From Halorubrum sp. JWXQ-INN 858 (GTDB lineage: Archaea; Halobacteriota; Halobacteria; Halobacteriales; Haloferacaceae), in NCBI RefSeq assembly GCF_009806985.1, contig NZ_WUAX01000014.1, forward strand, positions 1 to 64,000: a DNA stretch of 64,000 bases. Reading direction: 5' to 3'. The notes under the pieces are model-generated. The model had not been told where the DNA came from. It did no database searches and was given only the letters and a program-made list of their open reading frames with translations. The translations under genes were made by a program, and so were the position numbers. Of the stretch, positions 1-9,908 are shown one piece after another; position 1 is the stretch's first letter, and every line of letters starts with the position of its first letter.

Positions 1-783
1 GAGTTCCGGGCGAGTACACTGCAATACGACAAGGCGACCGACGAGTTCTACTTCCACATTACAACCCGGAAGGACGATGACGACGAGTTCGAGGTTTCGG
101 AAGATACCGGGCACCAAACAGTCCTCGGTATCGACCTCGGCGTCAACAGCCTTGCAGTATCTTCGACCGGCACGTTCTGGCAAGGTGACGACTACGATCA
201 TTGGTGCCGCGAGTTCGAGAAGCGGCGTGGTGAGATGCAACAGCGCGGCACGCAAGCCGCGCACAACGCACTCGTTCGCCTCGGAAAGCGCGAAGAAGCG
301 TGGCGGAAACAGTACATCCATGTCGTCGCCAACGAGATCGTCACGGAAGCTGTCGAGAACGGATGCGACGTGATCGTGTTCGAGGACTTAACAGACATCC
401 GTGAGCGGCTTCCACAGGCGAAGTGGCACCACGTCTGGGCATTCCGTCGCCTCTATGAGTACGTCGGGTACAAGGCCGCTGAACGAGGCGTTGCGGTGAA
501 GCAGGTTGCGCCGAACCACACGTCCCAACGTTGTTCTCGGACGGACTGTGGGTTCACGCACGAATCAAACCGTGATGGTGAACACTTTGAGTGTCAGAAA
601 TGCGGTTACGAGGTCAATGCGGACTACAATGCAGCGAAGAATATCGGGGTGCGATACGCCCGGAAACAGGAACACAGCCTCCGTTCCTCGCCCAAGTCGG
701 GGAGCGGAGACGCACCAGTAGACGTGCGTGTGAATGGTGGGATGTTGAGCGGCGAGAGTTACCAGCCTATTGCTGGCGACTAA
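1..783 (+). CDS. tnpB: TnpB-like RNA-guided nuclease of an IS200/IS605 (IS1341-type) element, 5' end outside window
   Basis: The reading frame is open from base 1, so the N-terminal part of the protein lies upstream of the window. The visible 260 residues hold the RuvC-like core. A first Asp sits in [12 protein letters not shown], and the Glu sits in IVFEDLT. A zinc finger has one CX4C pair (CSRTDC) and one CX2C pair (CQKC), and the last Asp is in [10 protein letters not shown]. All three catalytic acidic residues and the zinc ligands are present, so this part looks intact. TnpB proteins use an RNA made from the right end of their own element to nick or cut DNA. No TnpA (Y1 transposase) is visible, so this may be a tnpB-only element. 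The tail after the zinc finger (about 50 residues) is basic, then low complexity. Confidence 0.9.
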   Translation, partial: EFRASTLQYDKATDEFYFHITTRKDDDDEFEVSEDTGHQTVLGIDLGVNSLAVSSTGTFWQGDDYDHWCREFEKRRGEMQQRGTQAAHNALVRLGKREEAWRKQYIHVVANEIVTEAVENGCDVIVFEDLTDIRERLPQAKWHHVWAFRRLYEYVGYKAAERGVAVKQVAPNHTSQRCSRTDCGFTHESNRDGEHFECQKCGYEVNADYNAAKNIGVRYARKQEHSLRSSPKSGSGDAPVDVRVNGGMLSGESYQPIAGD

Positions 784-960
784 TTGCCGGGAGTCCACAT
801 CAAAGCCCCACCCTCAACGAGCGAACCGCGTATGCGGTGAGCGAAGTAGGGTGGGGTAGTTTACAGCGGTTCGGTTGTATCAGCCAGAGATCCAACCCGT
901 GATCGGATGATACATAGTGCGAGCGCATACCCGCGTCTTTAGGCGCGGGAGGAGGTCAAG
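784..960 (+). mobile_element. Right end of the tnpB element, with terminal hairpin and probable guide-RNA scaffold
   Basis: The 3' flank of tnpB ends in a GC-rich hairpin at 930-949, with stem CCCGCG / CGCGGG and an 8-base loop. It is followed by GAGGAGGTCAAG, which is typical of haloarchaeal IS200/IS605 right ends. In this family the end of tnpB plus the right end is transcribed as a sense-overlapping RNA that serves as the nuclease guide. The guide would then begin near 960 (aactccaggctcggctttcg). The exact element border is inferred from the hairpin, not from a mapped junction. The rest of the gap to 1267 holds no gene that I can see. Confidence 0.55.
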
Positions 961-1267
961 AACTCCAGGCTCGGCTTTCGGGACTCGGTGAGGAGTGACG
1001 CCGTGCAGAACCATAATCTCGGAGGATAGATTTGATGCGTGCCTTCTATCCAATTCTCATACCATGTGCGAAAAGTCGTGGGGAGAGTCTCCACGAATTC
1101 TCAATAAAGTATCTGTTCAGTGGTTGCAATAGGCATCTACTCGCTAATCCTGAATATCATGGCGTCTATTGACGCAGGAATTTTTCGCTTTTCCGCCGTG
1201 AAACCTGATCGTATGCCATCGCGGCGACACCCTCAAATCGATTCAGAGTAGTAATTTACATATCAAG

Positions 1268-4200
1268 ATGAGTCCGGAACCCACCTCGCCTGACCGCGAC
1301 GCTGATACGTTCCTTGCGCGGTTAGCGATCGAGGCGCCATCACCGATCCTCGTCGCAGAGGCCGACACGGGGACCGTCGTGGCAGTCAACGAGGCTGCGA
1401 CCGATCTGTTCGGCCGCGACCGGTCGTCGCTTATCGGGATGCACCAGACGGAACTGCACCCCCCGGAGACCGAGACCCGTCATCGCGAAGGATTCGAGGC
1501 AGTTCAGAAAGGCCAGCAGCAACACGCAATTGCAGAAGTCGACGATCCAGTAACGATCCTTCGTGCAGACGGATCGACAGTCCCCGTTGACGCAACATCG
1601 ACGACGATTACACACGGTGGCACCGAGTACGTACTCGGCGTCTTTCAGGACGCAAGCGAGCGCATGGCGTATCTCGACCGGCTCGAACGCCAGGCGACCG
1701 CGATGGATCTGACGACGTCCGGTATCGCTCTCCTGAACGATGACGGTGAGTACACGTATCTCAACGACGCGCACGTCACGATGTTCGGGTACGAGGACCC
1801 CGATGAGCTACGCGGCGACACGTGGCGACAAGTGTACACCAACGACGTCATCGAGCGGATCGAAGCGGAAATACTTCCGATCGTCGAAAAGACGGGGTCG
1901 TGGGACGGTGAACTGGTCGGCGTCAAACGCGACGGGAGTTCTATCACGCAGCAAGTGTCGCTTGCGCGGCTTCCCGACGGCGGAATAGCCTGTGTGAATA
2001 TCGATCTCACCGAGCGGGAACGCCGGCTTCGTCGACTCGAGGAGACGCGTTCGCTCGCTGAAGAGATGATGATGGCGAACGAGTACGAAGCGGTGATCGA
2101 GACCGCGATCGAGGGGGTGACGGAAATTATCGACCGACCGTTCTCCGGCTATTGGGCGTGTAAAACCGTTGAGACGGAGACGACTGCTGCTACCGCTTCC
2201 GAGCAGACGGTGACTGACGCGCTCGTTCCAGTTGCTGTCTCCAGCGCGGGGCAGTCGATCGTCGATGAGGTACCGGAATTCCGGCCGGGCGAGTCGCTCG
2301 CGTGGAAAGCGTTTGATGCCGGCACGCCCGCATACTATCCGGATGTTGCCGCGGAGGCTCACGCCCACAACCGTAAGACGCCAATCGGTGCCGAATTCAT
2401 CGTTCCCGTTGGAGATGACGGCGTGTTTATTGTGGGAGCGCCAGACACGGCTGGTTTCGACGAGAGCGAGCGCGAACTCGTCTTGATCATTACCCAATAT
2501 CTCAGTACAGCGATACAGCTCGCCGCACAGAGACGGCAACTGCGCGAGGCGCGTGATCGAATCGAGGCCGAACGCGATCAGCTCGAACGAATCATCAACG
2601 CGGTCCCGCAGCTCATCTTTGCGAAGAACACCGACGGAGAGTTTCTGCTTGCAAACGAGGCGGTCGCGGAAGCGTACGGCACTACGGTGACGGATTTGAT
2701 CGGGTCGACCGACGCCGACTTCACGGCCGACCCGGACGAGGTGGACGCGTTCACTGAAGACGATCAACGGGTGATCGAGACTGGCGACCCGCTGTATCGT
2801 GCCGAAGAGACACTTACCGACGCCACGGGTACGGAACGCGTATTGGAAACGTGGAAGATACCGTTTACCCCGCTCGACAGTGACGACGATGCGATACTCG
2901 GTGTCGCCAACGACATCACCGAGCTCACCGACGCACGCGACGAGATCGACCGACAGCGCCGGTTGACGAACCTGTACGCCGTGAGCAATCGTGTGTTCCA
3001 AGTAACGGATCCAGCGGACGCGTTCGACGCGTGTGTCGAGGCGATCGCCGACGTCGTGACAGCCGACGAGATTGGCGTATACAACCGCGACACGCCAGAC
3101 GGAGCGCTCGTGCGGATCGCGACGGCGGGCGACGAGTCCGAAACAGCGAGTCGACAGCGGATCCCGCCGGGCGAAACGGACCTCTGGGGAGCGTTCAACG
3201 AACCCGGCACATACTGGCTCGACGGCGATGCCGTTCTCGACTCGACCGTGGCGGGCGAAAAGCACGCGCTCGTCACACAGCTCGATGACGCAAGCCTCCT
3301 GAGCGTGATCGTCGAGGAACCCGACGAGACGCTGGAGTCGTTCATTCGGGCGGTGAGCCAACAGGTTTCGGCGGCGCTCACACAGATACATCAGCAGACA
3401 TCAATAGAGGGCCTCTCGGGTGACGTTGCGCGTACGGAACAGCAGGCAGATCGGTATCGAAACCTGTGGGCGGCGGTAGCCGAGGCCGTCGAAACCCTCG
3501 TGGCGGCCGACACAGCGGCGGCGGTGCGCGATGCAGTCATCGACTTCGGTGACCGAGTAGCGGAGTACGCGCTCGTCGGCACGTACGACCCCGTGACCGA
3601 GCGGGTCGATCCGCTTTCGGTGTCTGAGCCGGGCGGGCCGGCAAAGCTGTACGAAACGAGCGAGGAGCCGTTTCCCGCAGTCGCCGCCGCCTCACAAAAC
3701 GAGCAGCAGCGTGTCGTGGACAGGCGGGCGCCCCCGAACGGCCACGGCGAGTATGTCAGCCGGTTGCTCCAGTTCGGCTACCGAGAATCGCTCGCGGCTC
3801 CACTAAGCTATCACGGGACCGTCCACGCTGTCGCCGAGTTCACCAGCACGGACGTCGGTCGGTTCAACGAGCCGGAGCGCCGGGCGATCGAGGCCGTGAC
3901 CGACGCCGCCGGAATGCGTTTGTCGTCGCTGGACTCGACACACGGGGCGAACGCACCGCTCGTCTTCGATCTCGAGTGTCAAAACCCGTCGCCACTGTTT
4001 CCGGACCTTCCAGCTGACGGCACGGTCGTCGTCGAACACGTCGCGCTGACCGGCAGGGAGCACTTCCACATGACCGGCCGAATCGAGGGGTACACTGACA
4101 CGGCGTTTCGCGACTACGTCGCAGTGACACCCGGTCTCGAACTCGAGAAGATCGACTCGGTCGAGGGCGACGCACACGAGGTCGCGGTGCGGATGACGGA

Positions 4201-4612
4201 TACGCCGAGCCGGTCGCTGGCTCCGGTTCGCGACGTGCTTATCGAGACGGACACGCAGCTGCGTGGCGTTCGGTCCCGCCCAAACGCCGACGTCTTGGAG
4301 TTCTGGACGACAGATCCGACGGTGGTCGGTCACGTCCGTGAGAAGCTGTCCGCCGTTTCCGAGTCGCGTCGGCTCGTCTCGAAGCGGCATTTGTCCCGGT
4401 CGATCGAGGTCGGCGACGGGCCGAGTGGGAGCCCGGGGCTGACGCACCGACAGCAGGAGATAGCCGAAACAGCGCTTCAGGAGGGGTACTACGATGACCC
4501 GCGTGGTATCAGCGGCGCCGACCTCGCCGATCGGTTCGACGTGTCCTCGTCGACGCTCCACCAGCATCTACGGGCCGCGGAGTCGAAGATCATGCGTGGA
4601 TTCTTCGAGTGA
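1268..4612 (+). CDS. Multi-PAS/GAF sensor regulator with bacterioopsin-activator C-terminus (HTH_10)
   Basis: This is a 1114-residue cytoplasmic one-component sensor and transcription regulator. Two PAS domains lie at about 12-255; the first contains VVAVNEAATDLFGRD. A GAF domain follows (265-420), then a third PAS near 435-555 (LIFAKNTDGEFLLANEA). Two more GAF-like segments (570-885) precede a Bat-type output region. The last 55 residues form the HTH_10 DNA-binding domain: LTHRQQEIAETALQEGYYD, then DLADRFDVSSSTLHQHLRAAE. There is no membrane segment, H-box or receiver domain. Such Bat-like proteins sense redox, light or small ligands and act directly on promoters; the ligand here cannot be told. 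The ATG lies just after an AT-rich stretch with no upstream gene, so it is probably transcribed on its own. Confidence 0.88.
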   Translation: MSPEPTSPDRDADTFLARLAIEAPSPILVAEADTGTVVAVNEAATDLFGRDRSSLIGMHQTELHPPETETRHREGFEAVQKGQQQHAIAEVDDPVTILRADGSTVPVDATSTTITHGGTEYVLGVFQDASERMAYLDRLERQATAMDLTTSGIALLNDDGEYTYLNDAHVTMFGYEDPDELRGDTWRQVYTNDVIERIEAEILPIVEKTGSWDGELVGVKRDGSSITQQVSLARLPDGGIACVNIDLTERERRLRRLEETRSLAEEMMMANEYEAVIETAIEGVTEIIDRPFSGYWACKTVETETTAATASEQTVTDALVPVAVSSAGQSIVDEVPEFRPGESLAWKAFDAGTPAYYPDVAAEAHAHNRKTPIGAEFIVPVGDDGVFIVGAPDTAGFDESERELVLIITQYLSTAIQLAAQRRQLREARDRIEAERDQLERIINAVPQLIFAKNTDGEFLLANEAVAEAYGTTVTDLIGSTDADFTADPDEVDAFTEDDQRVIETGDPLYRAEETLTDATGTERVLETWKIPFTPLDSDDDAILGVANDITELTDARDEIDRQRRLTNLYAVSNRVFQVTDPADAFDACVEAIADVVTADEIGVYNRDTPDGALVRIATAGDESETASRQRIPPGETDLWGAFNEPGTYWLDGDAVLDSTVAGEKHALVTQLDDASLLSVIVEEPDETLESFIRAVSQQVSAALTQIHQQTSIEGLSGDVARTEQQADRYRNLWAAVAEAVETLVAADTAAAVRDAVIDFGDRVAEYALVGTYDPVTERVDPLSVSEPGGPAKLYETSEEPFPAVAAASQNEQQRVVDRRAPPNGHGEYVSRLLQFGYRESLAAPLSYHGTVHAVAEFTSTDVGRFNEPERRAIEAVTDAAGMRLSSLDSTHGANAPLVFDLECQNPSPLFPDLPADGTVVVEHVALTGREHFHMTGRIEGYTDTAFRDYVAVTPGLELEKIDSVEGDAHEVAVRMTDTPSRSLAPVRDVLIETDTQLRGVRSRPNADVLEFWTTDPTVVGHVREKLSAVSESRRLVSKRHLSRSIEVGDGPSGSPGLTHRQQEIAETALQEGYYDDPRGISGADLADRFDVSSSTLHQHLRAAESKIMRGFFE

Positions 4613-4806
4613 CGAGCTGCCACCGACTGTTGCGAAGTTAAACACGGACATATCAGGCATTCTCTCCGTCTGGCATACATATCCGGGCGCAGAATTAGGA
4701 TCGCTCACGGAGCATCTGTCAGTATGAATCCTCCCCGCGATCGTGCGGCGCGAAATTCGACACCCCGCCGTTACCGCCACCCCCCAACACGAGGAGGAGA
4801 TTCCGC

Positions 4807-5733
4807 GTGAGTACCCGCTCGTTCGACCGGGCCACGATAGTGTACGAGTACCTGAACCGGTCAGATGATCTCACCGTGAGCGCAACGAGCGATGAACGCT
4901 CGTCGTGGGTCGATTCATCCGTCTATGCCGACGATTACGCGGACAGTCTAATCAAGCGGCTTCTTGACGCCGAGAGCCATCCCGGTGACGCGTTCGAAGC
5001 CGTCTTACAGCCGTCGCCAGAAGCGATCGCTCCGGCGTTCATCGCTGACACTGGCGTCCAACCTGACGATGTCGTTGGCTTTGCCGCGCCGAACTCTCAG
5101 CTGTTCGATGACTTGTTTTATGCCGTATACGCGGCGATGACCGAGAACGGCGCCGTACTGACGACGAAGTACCCGCGCCATGAGGTACGCTCGCAACTCT
5201 CGACGGTGGATCCGACCGTCATCGACGCGACGCCCGGGGCGGAGACGGATGGCGGCGTTGACGTCGCGACGCCGGAGTCCCGACCGGTCCGGTGTGGTGA
5301 CCTCACCTCGCTCGGTGTCGCCGCCGAACGGGCGACGACACGACTCGCGACGGGTGATCGAACGGGAACATTCGCGATCGCGACGTTGACCCAACTGCTG
5401 GCGCATCATGACTCGACTGCACTCGATAGGTTCCTCCACGAACTGGTCGGCCAGTGGCGAAATCAGGGCGTCGGCGGGCTCATCCACCTGCCACCAGCGA
5501 GCGACATCGACGGTTCCAGCTGGTTTGGGTCGGCACACTTCGATTACGTTATTGAGATGCGAACCGACGACGGCCAGATTGAGGCGCGAGTGTGTGGAAA
5601 GCGAGATGTTGCCCCCACATGGCAGGTGGTTGGCTCGTCGCCGTGCTCGGATAGTGAAGCGTCGGCCCAAGCAGTGGACCGACAGCCTTCCGGAATAGTC
5701 GATGAAGACGGCGGCGAGTCTACCCCGGAGTGA
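4807..5733 (+). CDS. DUF7504-like haloarchaeal protein (RecA-fold relative, degenerate)
   Basis: A protein of 308 residues starting with GTG; no in-frame ATG is better placed. The second half resembles the haloarchaeal DUF7504 family, as seen in TFAIATLTQLLAHHDSTALDRFLHELVGQ and the end FDYVIEMRTDDGQIEARVCGKRDV, written here only as family-like stretches. These proteins look like RecA/KaiC-fold domains that have lost the Walker A loop, and no P-loop is visible here. They are commonly found beside HalOD1 proteins and sensor kinases, as is the case here. The C-terminus is acidic and low in complexity. The family call is a recognition by eye; the function is unknown, with a signalling role inferred from the neighbours. 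Confidence 0.6.
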   Translation: MSTRSFDRATIVYEYLNRSDDLTVSATSDERSSWVDSSVYADDYADSLIKRLLDAESHPGDAFEAVLQPSPEAIAPAFIADTGVQPDDVVGFAAPNSQLFDDLFYAVYAAMTENGAVLTTKYPRHEVRSQLSTVDPTVIDATPGAETDGGVDVATPESRPVRCGDLTSLGVAAERATTRLATGDRTGTFAIATLTQLLAHHDSTALDRFLHELVGQWRNQGVGGLIHLPPASDIDGSSWFGSAHFDYVIEMRTDDGQIEARVCGKRDVAPTWQVVGSSPCSDSEASAQAVDRQPSGIVDEDGGESTPE

Positions 5734-5866
5734 ATACGGTACTGTTACCCGACGAGTCCGTGTCACAACCCGGCCTCGGTTGCTGGGTTTCGGATCGCTG
5801 CCCCTCGTTGTGAGACGGGGCTTTGCCGACCCTTCCACACGCCTCGCAGTTTGTACGGTATGCCCC

Positions 5867-8800
5867 CTAGGACATCTGCCCGGGTGCGGCTAAACCCAGA
5901 TTACGGTTTGCTGACGACGTCGGAACGCGAAGCACAACTTCGGTACCTGTGTCGGTCACGTCGACGTCGATCTCCCCGCCGAGTACCGAGACTAACATCC
6001 GAATCAGCCAGATCCCGAGCCCAGAACCGTGCTGTAACGGCGTCTCTTCGCCGGTGACGAGTACCTCCCGCTCGATATCTGGCATGCCAGGCCCGTCGTC
6101 GGCCACGACGATCTGGAGCCAGCCGTTGTCGACCTGTCTCACCGATACGTTGACGTACGGATCTTCTCGGTCTCCTGCGGCCACCGCGTTCTTTATCACC
6201 TCGGTAAGTGGGTGTGTAAGCCATCGTGAGACACTCTCGTTGGTCGCGTCGACAGAGACCGCGATCGTTGCGTCCGAGTGGTCATCTCGTACCGCCGTTG
6301 CGGCCGTTTCAGTGACCTCAGCGATGTTAACGCTCGACTCGTCGTGTGGTATCTCCCGTATCGCGCGATCGATCACCTGCATTTTGTTCGTAAGTCGTTC
6401 CCACCCGTCGAATATACGCGTCAGTCGGCGGAGATGATCCTGACGACAGTCAGCGTCCGGTTCCTCGGCGAGTATCGTTGTCCATCCCACGAGTTTATTT
6501 AAATCGTTTCGGACGTTGTGTCGGACGACCCGCTGGAACACCTGTAAATGCTGTCGCTGTCGCGTCTTCACGGTGATATCCTTCCCTTCAACCGCGATCA
6601 GCGTGATTTCACCAGCGGCTTTACGAATCGGCTTGAACGACACGTCGATGCGTGCGAGACCGTCTGGACCCTGTAGCTCTCCTTCGGTCTGGACGAGTTC
6701 ACCGTCACCCGCGCGGTTGACCGCCTCACAAACCGTGAGCCCGTGGCCCGGGTCAAGGTTCAGCCACGGGAATTTGTCGATCGGTTCACCAACTATTGTC
6801 GACCGATCAACGCCGATGCGTGTAACCAGCGTATCGTTCACGTCGGTCACGATTTTGTTGGGGCGGACTAACGCGGTAAACTGGTGCAGGCTGTTAAACA
6901 CTGCCTTCAGTCGCCGAGTGTACTTCTCGCGTTCAGAGATATCGATGAACAGCACATCGGTACCTACGACTTCGTCGTCGACGGTCCGCGGGATCGCCCG
7001 TAACAGACACGGGACCGTGTCGCCGTCCGTCGTCACGAGCGTGCGTTCCGCAACGGTGAGATCGCCGCTAAGCGCGCGTTCGTAGCCGTCTGTTTGGAGC
7101 GAATCGGCCGAGGTATCGTCGTAAAACTCGCTGAGCGGCTGTCCAACCACCGCCTCGCGCTCGTACCCCAGCGCATCGAAAAACGACCGGTCACAGGCCT
7201 CAATGACCGCTTCGCCGCCAACGGCCCGAGTTTGAACGAACAGCAGCGGGCCCTGATCAAACAGTTTCGACGCCCATCTCACACGCTCGGAGCGCTTCGT
7301 CGCGTCTCGCCCCATCGCCAGCACACTGGCGGAGCCATTACCGGCATCGCTCGCAACGGTGTGTAGATCTATCCACGTGACTTCGCTGTCATCCGTCTCG
7401 ATTCGTATCGTCTCAGCAGCCGGATCGCCGGTCTCGATCGGCCGCCGTAAGGCGTCAGCGGCACGCTCGCGGTCTTCGGGGTAAACTACTGTTTGCCATT
7501 CGTCTATCGTCGTCGGGCTCGCTCCGACCGCCTCTCGTAAAGTGGCGTCCAACGTGACTGTGTTGGTACTGAAGTCCCACTCACCGATGCCCGTCTCCGT
7601 CCCGCTGAGGACGAGTTCCAGCCGCTCAGTCTGGTTTCTGAGCTCTCTGATCCGCCGTCGTTGCTCGGTAATATCGTGTTGAACTCCGATGTAGTTTGTC
7701 ACGATTCCGTTTGCGTCTCGAACCGGCGTCACGGAGAGCTTCGCCCAGTACGGTTCACCCTCCGCGGTGTAGTTTCTCAGCTTAGTTGTTATCGGTCGCT
7801 CGGTTTCGATCGCCGTACGGATTCGCTTTGTCGTCTCCGAATCTGATCCGGGGCTCTGGAGGAATCTCGGGTTTCGGCCGAGAGCCTCTGACCGCTCGTA
7901 TCCGGTTAGCTGTACAAATTCCTCGTTGACGTACACCAACGGGTTCCCCGGTTGGGTTGGGTCCGTAATCTGGATGCTGGTCCCTGCTTCGTCCAGCGCC
8001 CGCTCTTTTAATGCGAGTTCGTGTTCCCGTGCTTCACGATCGCTCACGTCACGCACTGTACAGACCATTCGGGACGGGGTGACTATTGTCAGGGACAGCT
8101 CTGCCGGGAACGTCGTTCCATCTGGCCGACTTCCCCTTACTCGCCCCTGCCAGTGACCATCGCGTTCGAGCGCGTCGAAAGCTTCCTTCTCGATCCGTGC
8201 CGCTTCATCCGCAGCGTATAGCTCCTGCCAACTTCGACCGAGCAGCTCCTGTTTGCTGTCGAATCCGTACATATCGACGTGCGTCTGGTCGATATAGACG
8301 TACGCCTCGTCGTCAAGGATGGCGACGCCATCGGCGGCGTCCTCGATCGCCTGTTGAAACGCACCGAGGCGAATATCCGAGGCGATCTCGCCTGTCGGGT
8401 CACGGGTCTGGGAGCTAATACGGTCGAGTGCCGCGGCGAGTAACCCTGCTGCTCGCTCGAGAACATCACGGACAGCGGCCTCGTCCAACGCGGTCGCGAG
8501 ATCGTGGTGATCCCAGCCAACCGATAGCACACGCTCGGAATCGATCGGAACGAAAAGTTCCTGACGCGGAAGCCAGCGGTTATCATCCGGTGCGATTGGT
8601 CCGGCCACCCCGTCAGTTCGAACCGGCGCATCAGCCGTGAAACATCGCTTGATTAGAGCTGCTTCTGGTGGAGGGATTCGAGCCGACCGACCCGTCTGGC
8701 GTTCGGAACTGAACACCGGTGGGGACGACTGTTCCGACGATTGGCCATTCTCAAGGTTGCTACCATGCTCGTTGCGGCTTCGCCACACGGTAATCGCTGT

Positions 8801-8926
8801 GTCCCCCAGTGTGGTACGGACCGCAGTCAGTGTCCGATCAATAGCGCCACCTACTGTCTCTTCCCGGTTGAGATCGATGCCGAGGTTGAACAGTGCGTCA
8901 TCGGTCATCTCGTCACAACTGGTCAT
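5867..8926 (-). CDS. Multi-PAS sensor histidine kinase with a LOV-like PAS lacking the photo-active Cys
   Basis: A protein of 1019 residues with no membrane segments. The order is an N-terminal GAF-like region (10-180), about five PAS domains (190-790), a haloarchaeal-type H-box near residue 795 (VVRHNVRNDLNKLVG) and an HATPase_c domain with ADDGPG and GSGLGIWL boxes. The second PAS has the LOV-type core GRNPRFLQ, where Pro stands at the position of the flavin-binding Cys of NCRFLQ. The frame is open upstream to 9217, but the extra residues are basic and have no family resemblance. Starts at 8926 or 8908 are the natural choices because the HalOD1 gene ends at 8913. It probably forms an operon with that gene. 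No receiver-domain partner lies nearby, so the output protein is unknown. Confidence 0.85.
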   Translation of the reverse strand: MTSCDEMTDDALFNLGIDLNREETVGGAIDRTLTAVRTTLGDTAITVWRSRNEHGSNLENGQSSEQSSPPVFSSERQTGRSARIPPPEAALIKRCFTADAPVRTDGVAGPIAPDDNRWLPRQELFVPIDSERVLSVGWDHHDLATALDEAAVRDVLERAAGLLAAALDRISSQTRDPTGEIASDIRLGAFQQAIEDAADGVAILDDEAYVYIDQTHVDMYGFDSKQELLGRSWQELYAADEAARIEKEAFDALERDGHWQGRVRGSRPDGTTFPAELSLTIVTPSRMVCTVRDVSDREAREHELALKERALDEAGTSIQITDPTQPGNPLVYVNEEFVQLTGYERSEALGRNPRFLQSPGSDSETTKRIRTAIETERPITTKLRNYTAEGEPYWAKLSVTPVRDANGIVTNYIGVQHDITEQRRRIRELRNQTERLELVLSGTETGIGEWDFSTNTVTLDATLREAVGASPTTIDEWQTVVYPEDRERAADALRRPIETGDPAAETIRIETDDSEVTWIDLHTVASDAGNGSASVLAMGRDATKRSERVRWASKLFDQGPLLFVQTRAVGGEAVIEACDRSFFDALGYEREAVVGQPLSEFYDDTSADSLQTDGYERALSGDLTVAERTLVTTDGDTVPCLLRAIPRTVDDEVVGTDVLFIDISEREKYTRRLKAVFNSLHQFTALVRPNKIVTDVNDTLVTRIGVDRSTIVGEPIDKFPWLNLDPGHGLTVCEAVNRAGDGELVQTEGELQGPDGLARIDVSFKPIRKAAGEITLIAVEGKDITVKTRQRQHLQVFQRVVRHNVRNDLNKLVGWTTILAEEPDADCRQDHLRRLTRIFDGWERLTNKMQVIDRAIREIPHDESSVNIAEVTETAATAVRDDHSDATIAVSVDATNESVSRWLTHPLTEVIKNAVAAGDREDPYVNVSVRQVDNGWLQIVVADDGPGMPDIEREVLVTGEETPLQHGSGLGIWLIRMLVSVLGGEIDVDVTDTGTEVVLRVPTSSANRNLGLAAPGQMS

Positions 8927-9458
8927 CTGTCTGTGTTGCCAGCGGTTCAGTCGAAGACGACTGCGCGGTGAGGTCGTCAATCGATGTCTGAATGGCCCAG
9001 AGTTGCTCCACCACTGCCCAGAGCGGATCGCCGAGTTCAGTATCCGAAGTGTTGCTAGCGGCGGTCCAGACGTATTCTTCGGCCTCGGCGAACGCCGCTG
9101 CCGCCGCTTCGAGAGCCGCTTCGGTCGATTGCTGTGCGCGTGCGTCGGCTGACGGTCTATGGTGTGCTGGCCGTGTGCGGAACGCGTCTGCGTCGACGAC
9201 CTCGATCCATCCGTCATGTGTCACAGTCACGAATACATCGTCGTATCGAAACGAAAGGGTCCCCTCTTCAATACGCGTTGTTGAACTATCCGGACCACCA
9301 AACAGGAGGTTGATTGTGTCGGCGTCGATATATCTGTCGAGACGCCGGAGATTTTTCGCATCTGTATTTTTAAACTCGGAGACAGCAGTGAATACAGCGT
9401 CGAGTGCTGACCGAGTAGTCGTCGGATCAAACCGAGTAACTGACGAGTCCGAGTTCAT
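8913..9458 (-). CDS. HalOD1 output-domain protein
   Basis: A protein of 181 residues. The N-terminal 80 residues fit the haloarchaeal output domain HalOD1: an alpha-helical start (ALDAVFTAVSEFKNTDAKNL), then LFGG, then a small beta sheet (GTLSFRYDDVFVTVTHDGW). A helical Ala/Glu-rich tail follows (ALEAAAAAFAEAEEYVW). The ATG at 9458 was chosen because upstream codons (to 9524) run into an AT-rich promoter-like stretch. Its stop overlaps the start region of the histidine kinase, so the two are likely translated from one mRNA. The role of HalOD1 is not established; the name reflects frequent fusion to receiver domains. Confidence 0.7.
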   Translation of the reverse strand: MNSDSSVTRFDPTTTRSALDAVFTAVSEFKNTDAKNLRRLDRYIDADTINLLFGGPDSSTTRIEEGTLSFRYDDVFVTVTHDGWIEVVDADAFRTRPAHHRPSADARAQQSTEAALEAAAAAFAEAEEYVWTAASNTSDTELGDPLWAVVEQLWAIQTSIDDLTAQSSSTEPLATQTDDQL

Positions 9459-9908
9459 AGGTCTGTCAATATACATAAATAGTGGATCAATATATTTCGT
9501 CTCGCGGACCACTCCGCCTCTCATGGCCTATACCGTATATGTACGTGTGCGCGACTCTCGACAGACATCCGCTGGTAAACTTCATAAGACAACCGCGATT
9601 ATCGAATCAGTCACAGATCGCCTGGCTTAGAGCGGAAACCCGCGTGACTCGATGGTCCCTTCGAGCCACGCGTTTTGCCTCTGACAGATTCCCCACTTCG
9701 TCGATAGCGTCAACCTAGTCTAGAGGTCGACAGGTTTCAGTCAGTCGAAGAAAAGTTATTTTCTTTGGCGGAACAGTCCGGCATCGAACAAAAGAATCGA
9801 ATATTTGGGGGGAAGAGGCTGTGCTGAATCGCCATACAGCAGCAAGCTTGTATGTGGGTTAGCCAGATACGCCTCTGAGTTCGGGGGCAGCGTTGTCATT
9901 CACTGTGT
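9459..9908. other. Intergenic stretch without a recognisable gene
   Basis: 450 bases between two genes that both read leftward: it lies upstream of the HalOD1-kinase pair and downstream of the TFB gene. It is AT-richer than its surroundings (for example aaaagttattttctttgg near 9750). Short open frames have no plausible start or family resemblance. It should contain the promoter of the HalOD1-kinase operon. Confidence 0.5.

Noticed and set aside
1808..3391. 527-codon open frame opposite the PAS/GAF regulator
   Set aside because: Shadow of the domain-rich gene on the plus strand; no motifs.
8927..9217. N-terminal extension of the histidine kinase
   Set aside because: The extra 97 residues are basic and Arg/Ser-rich, and lie over the HalOD1 gene in another frame.
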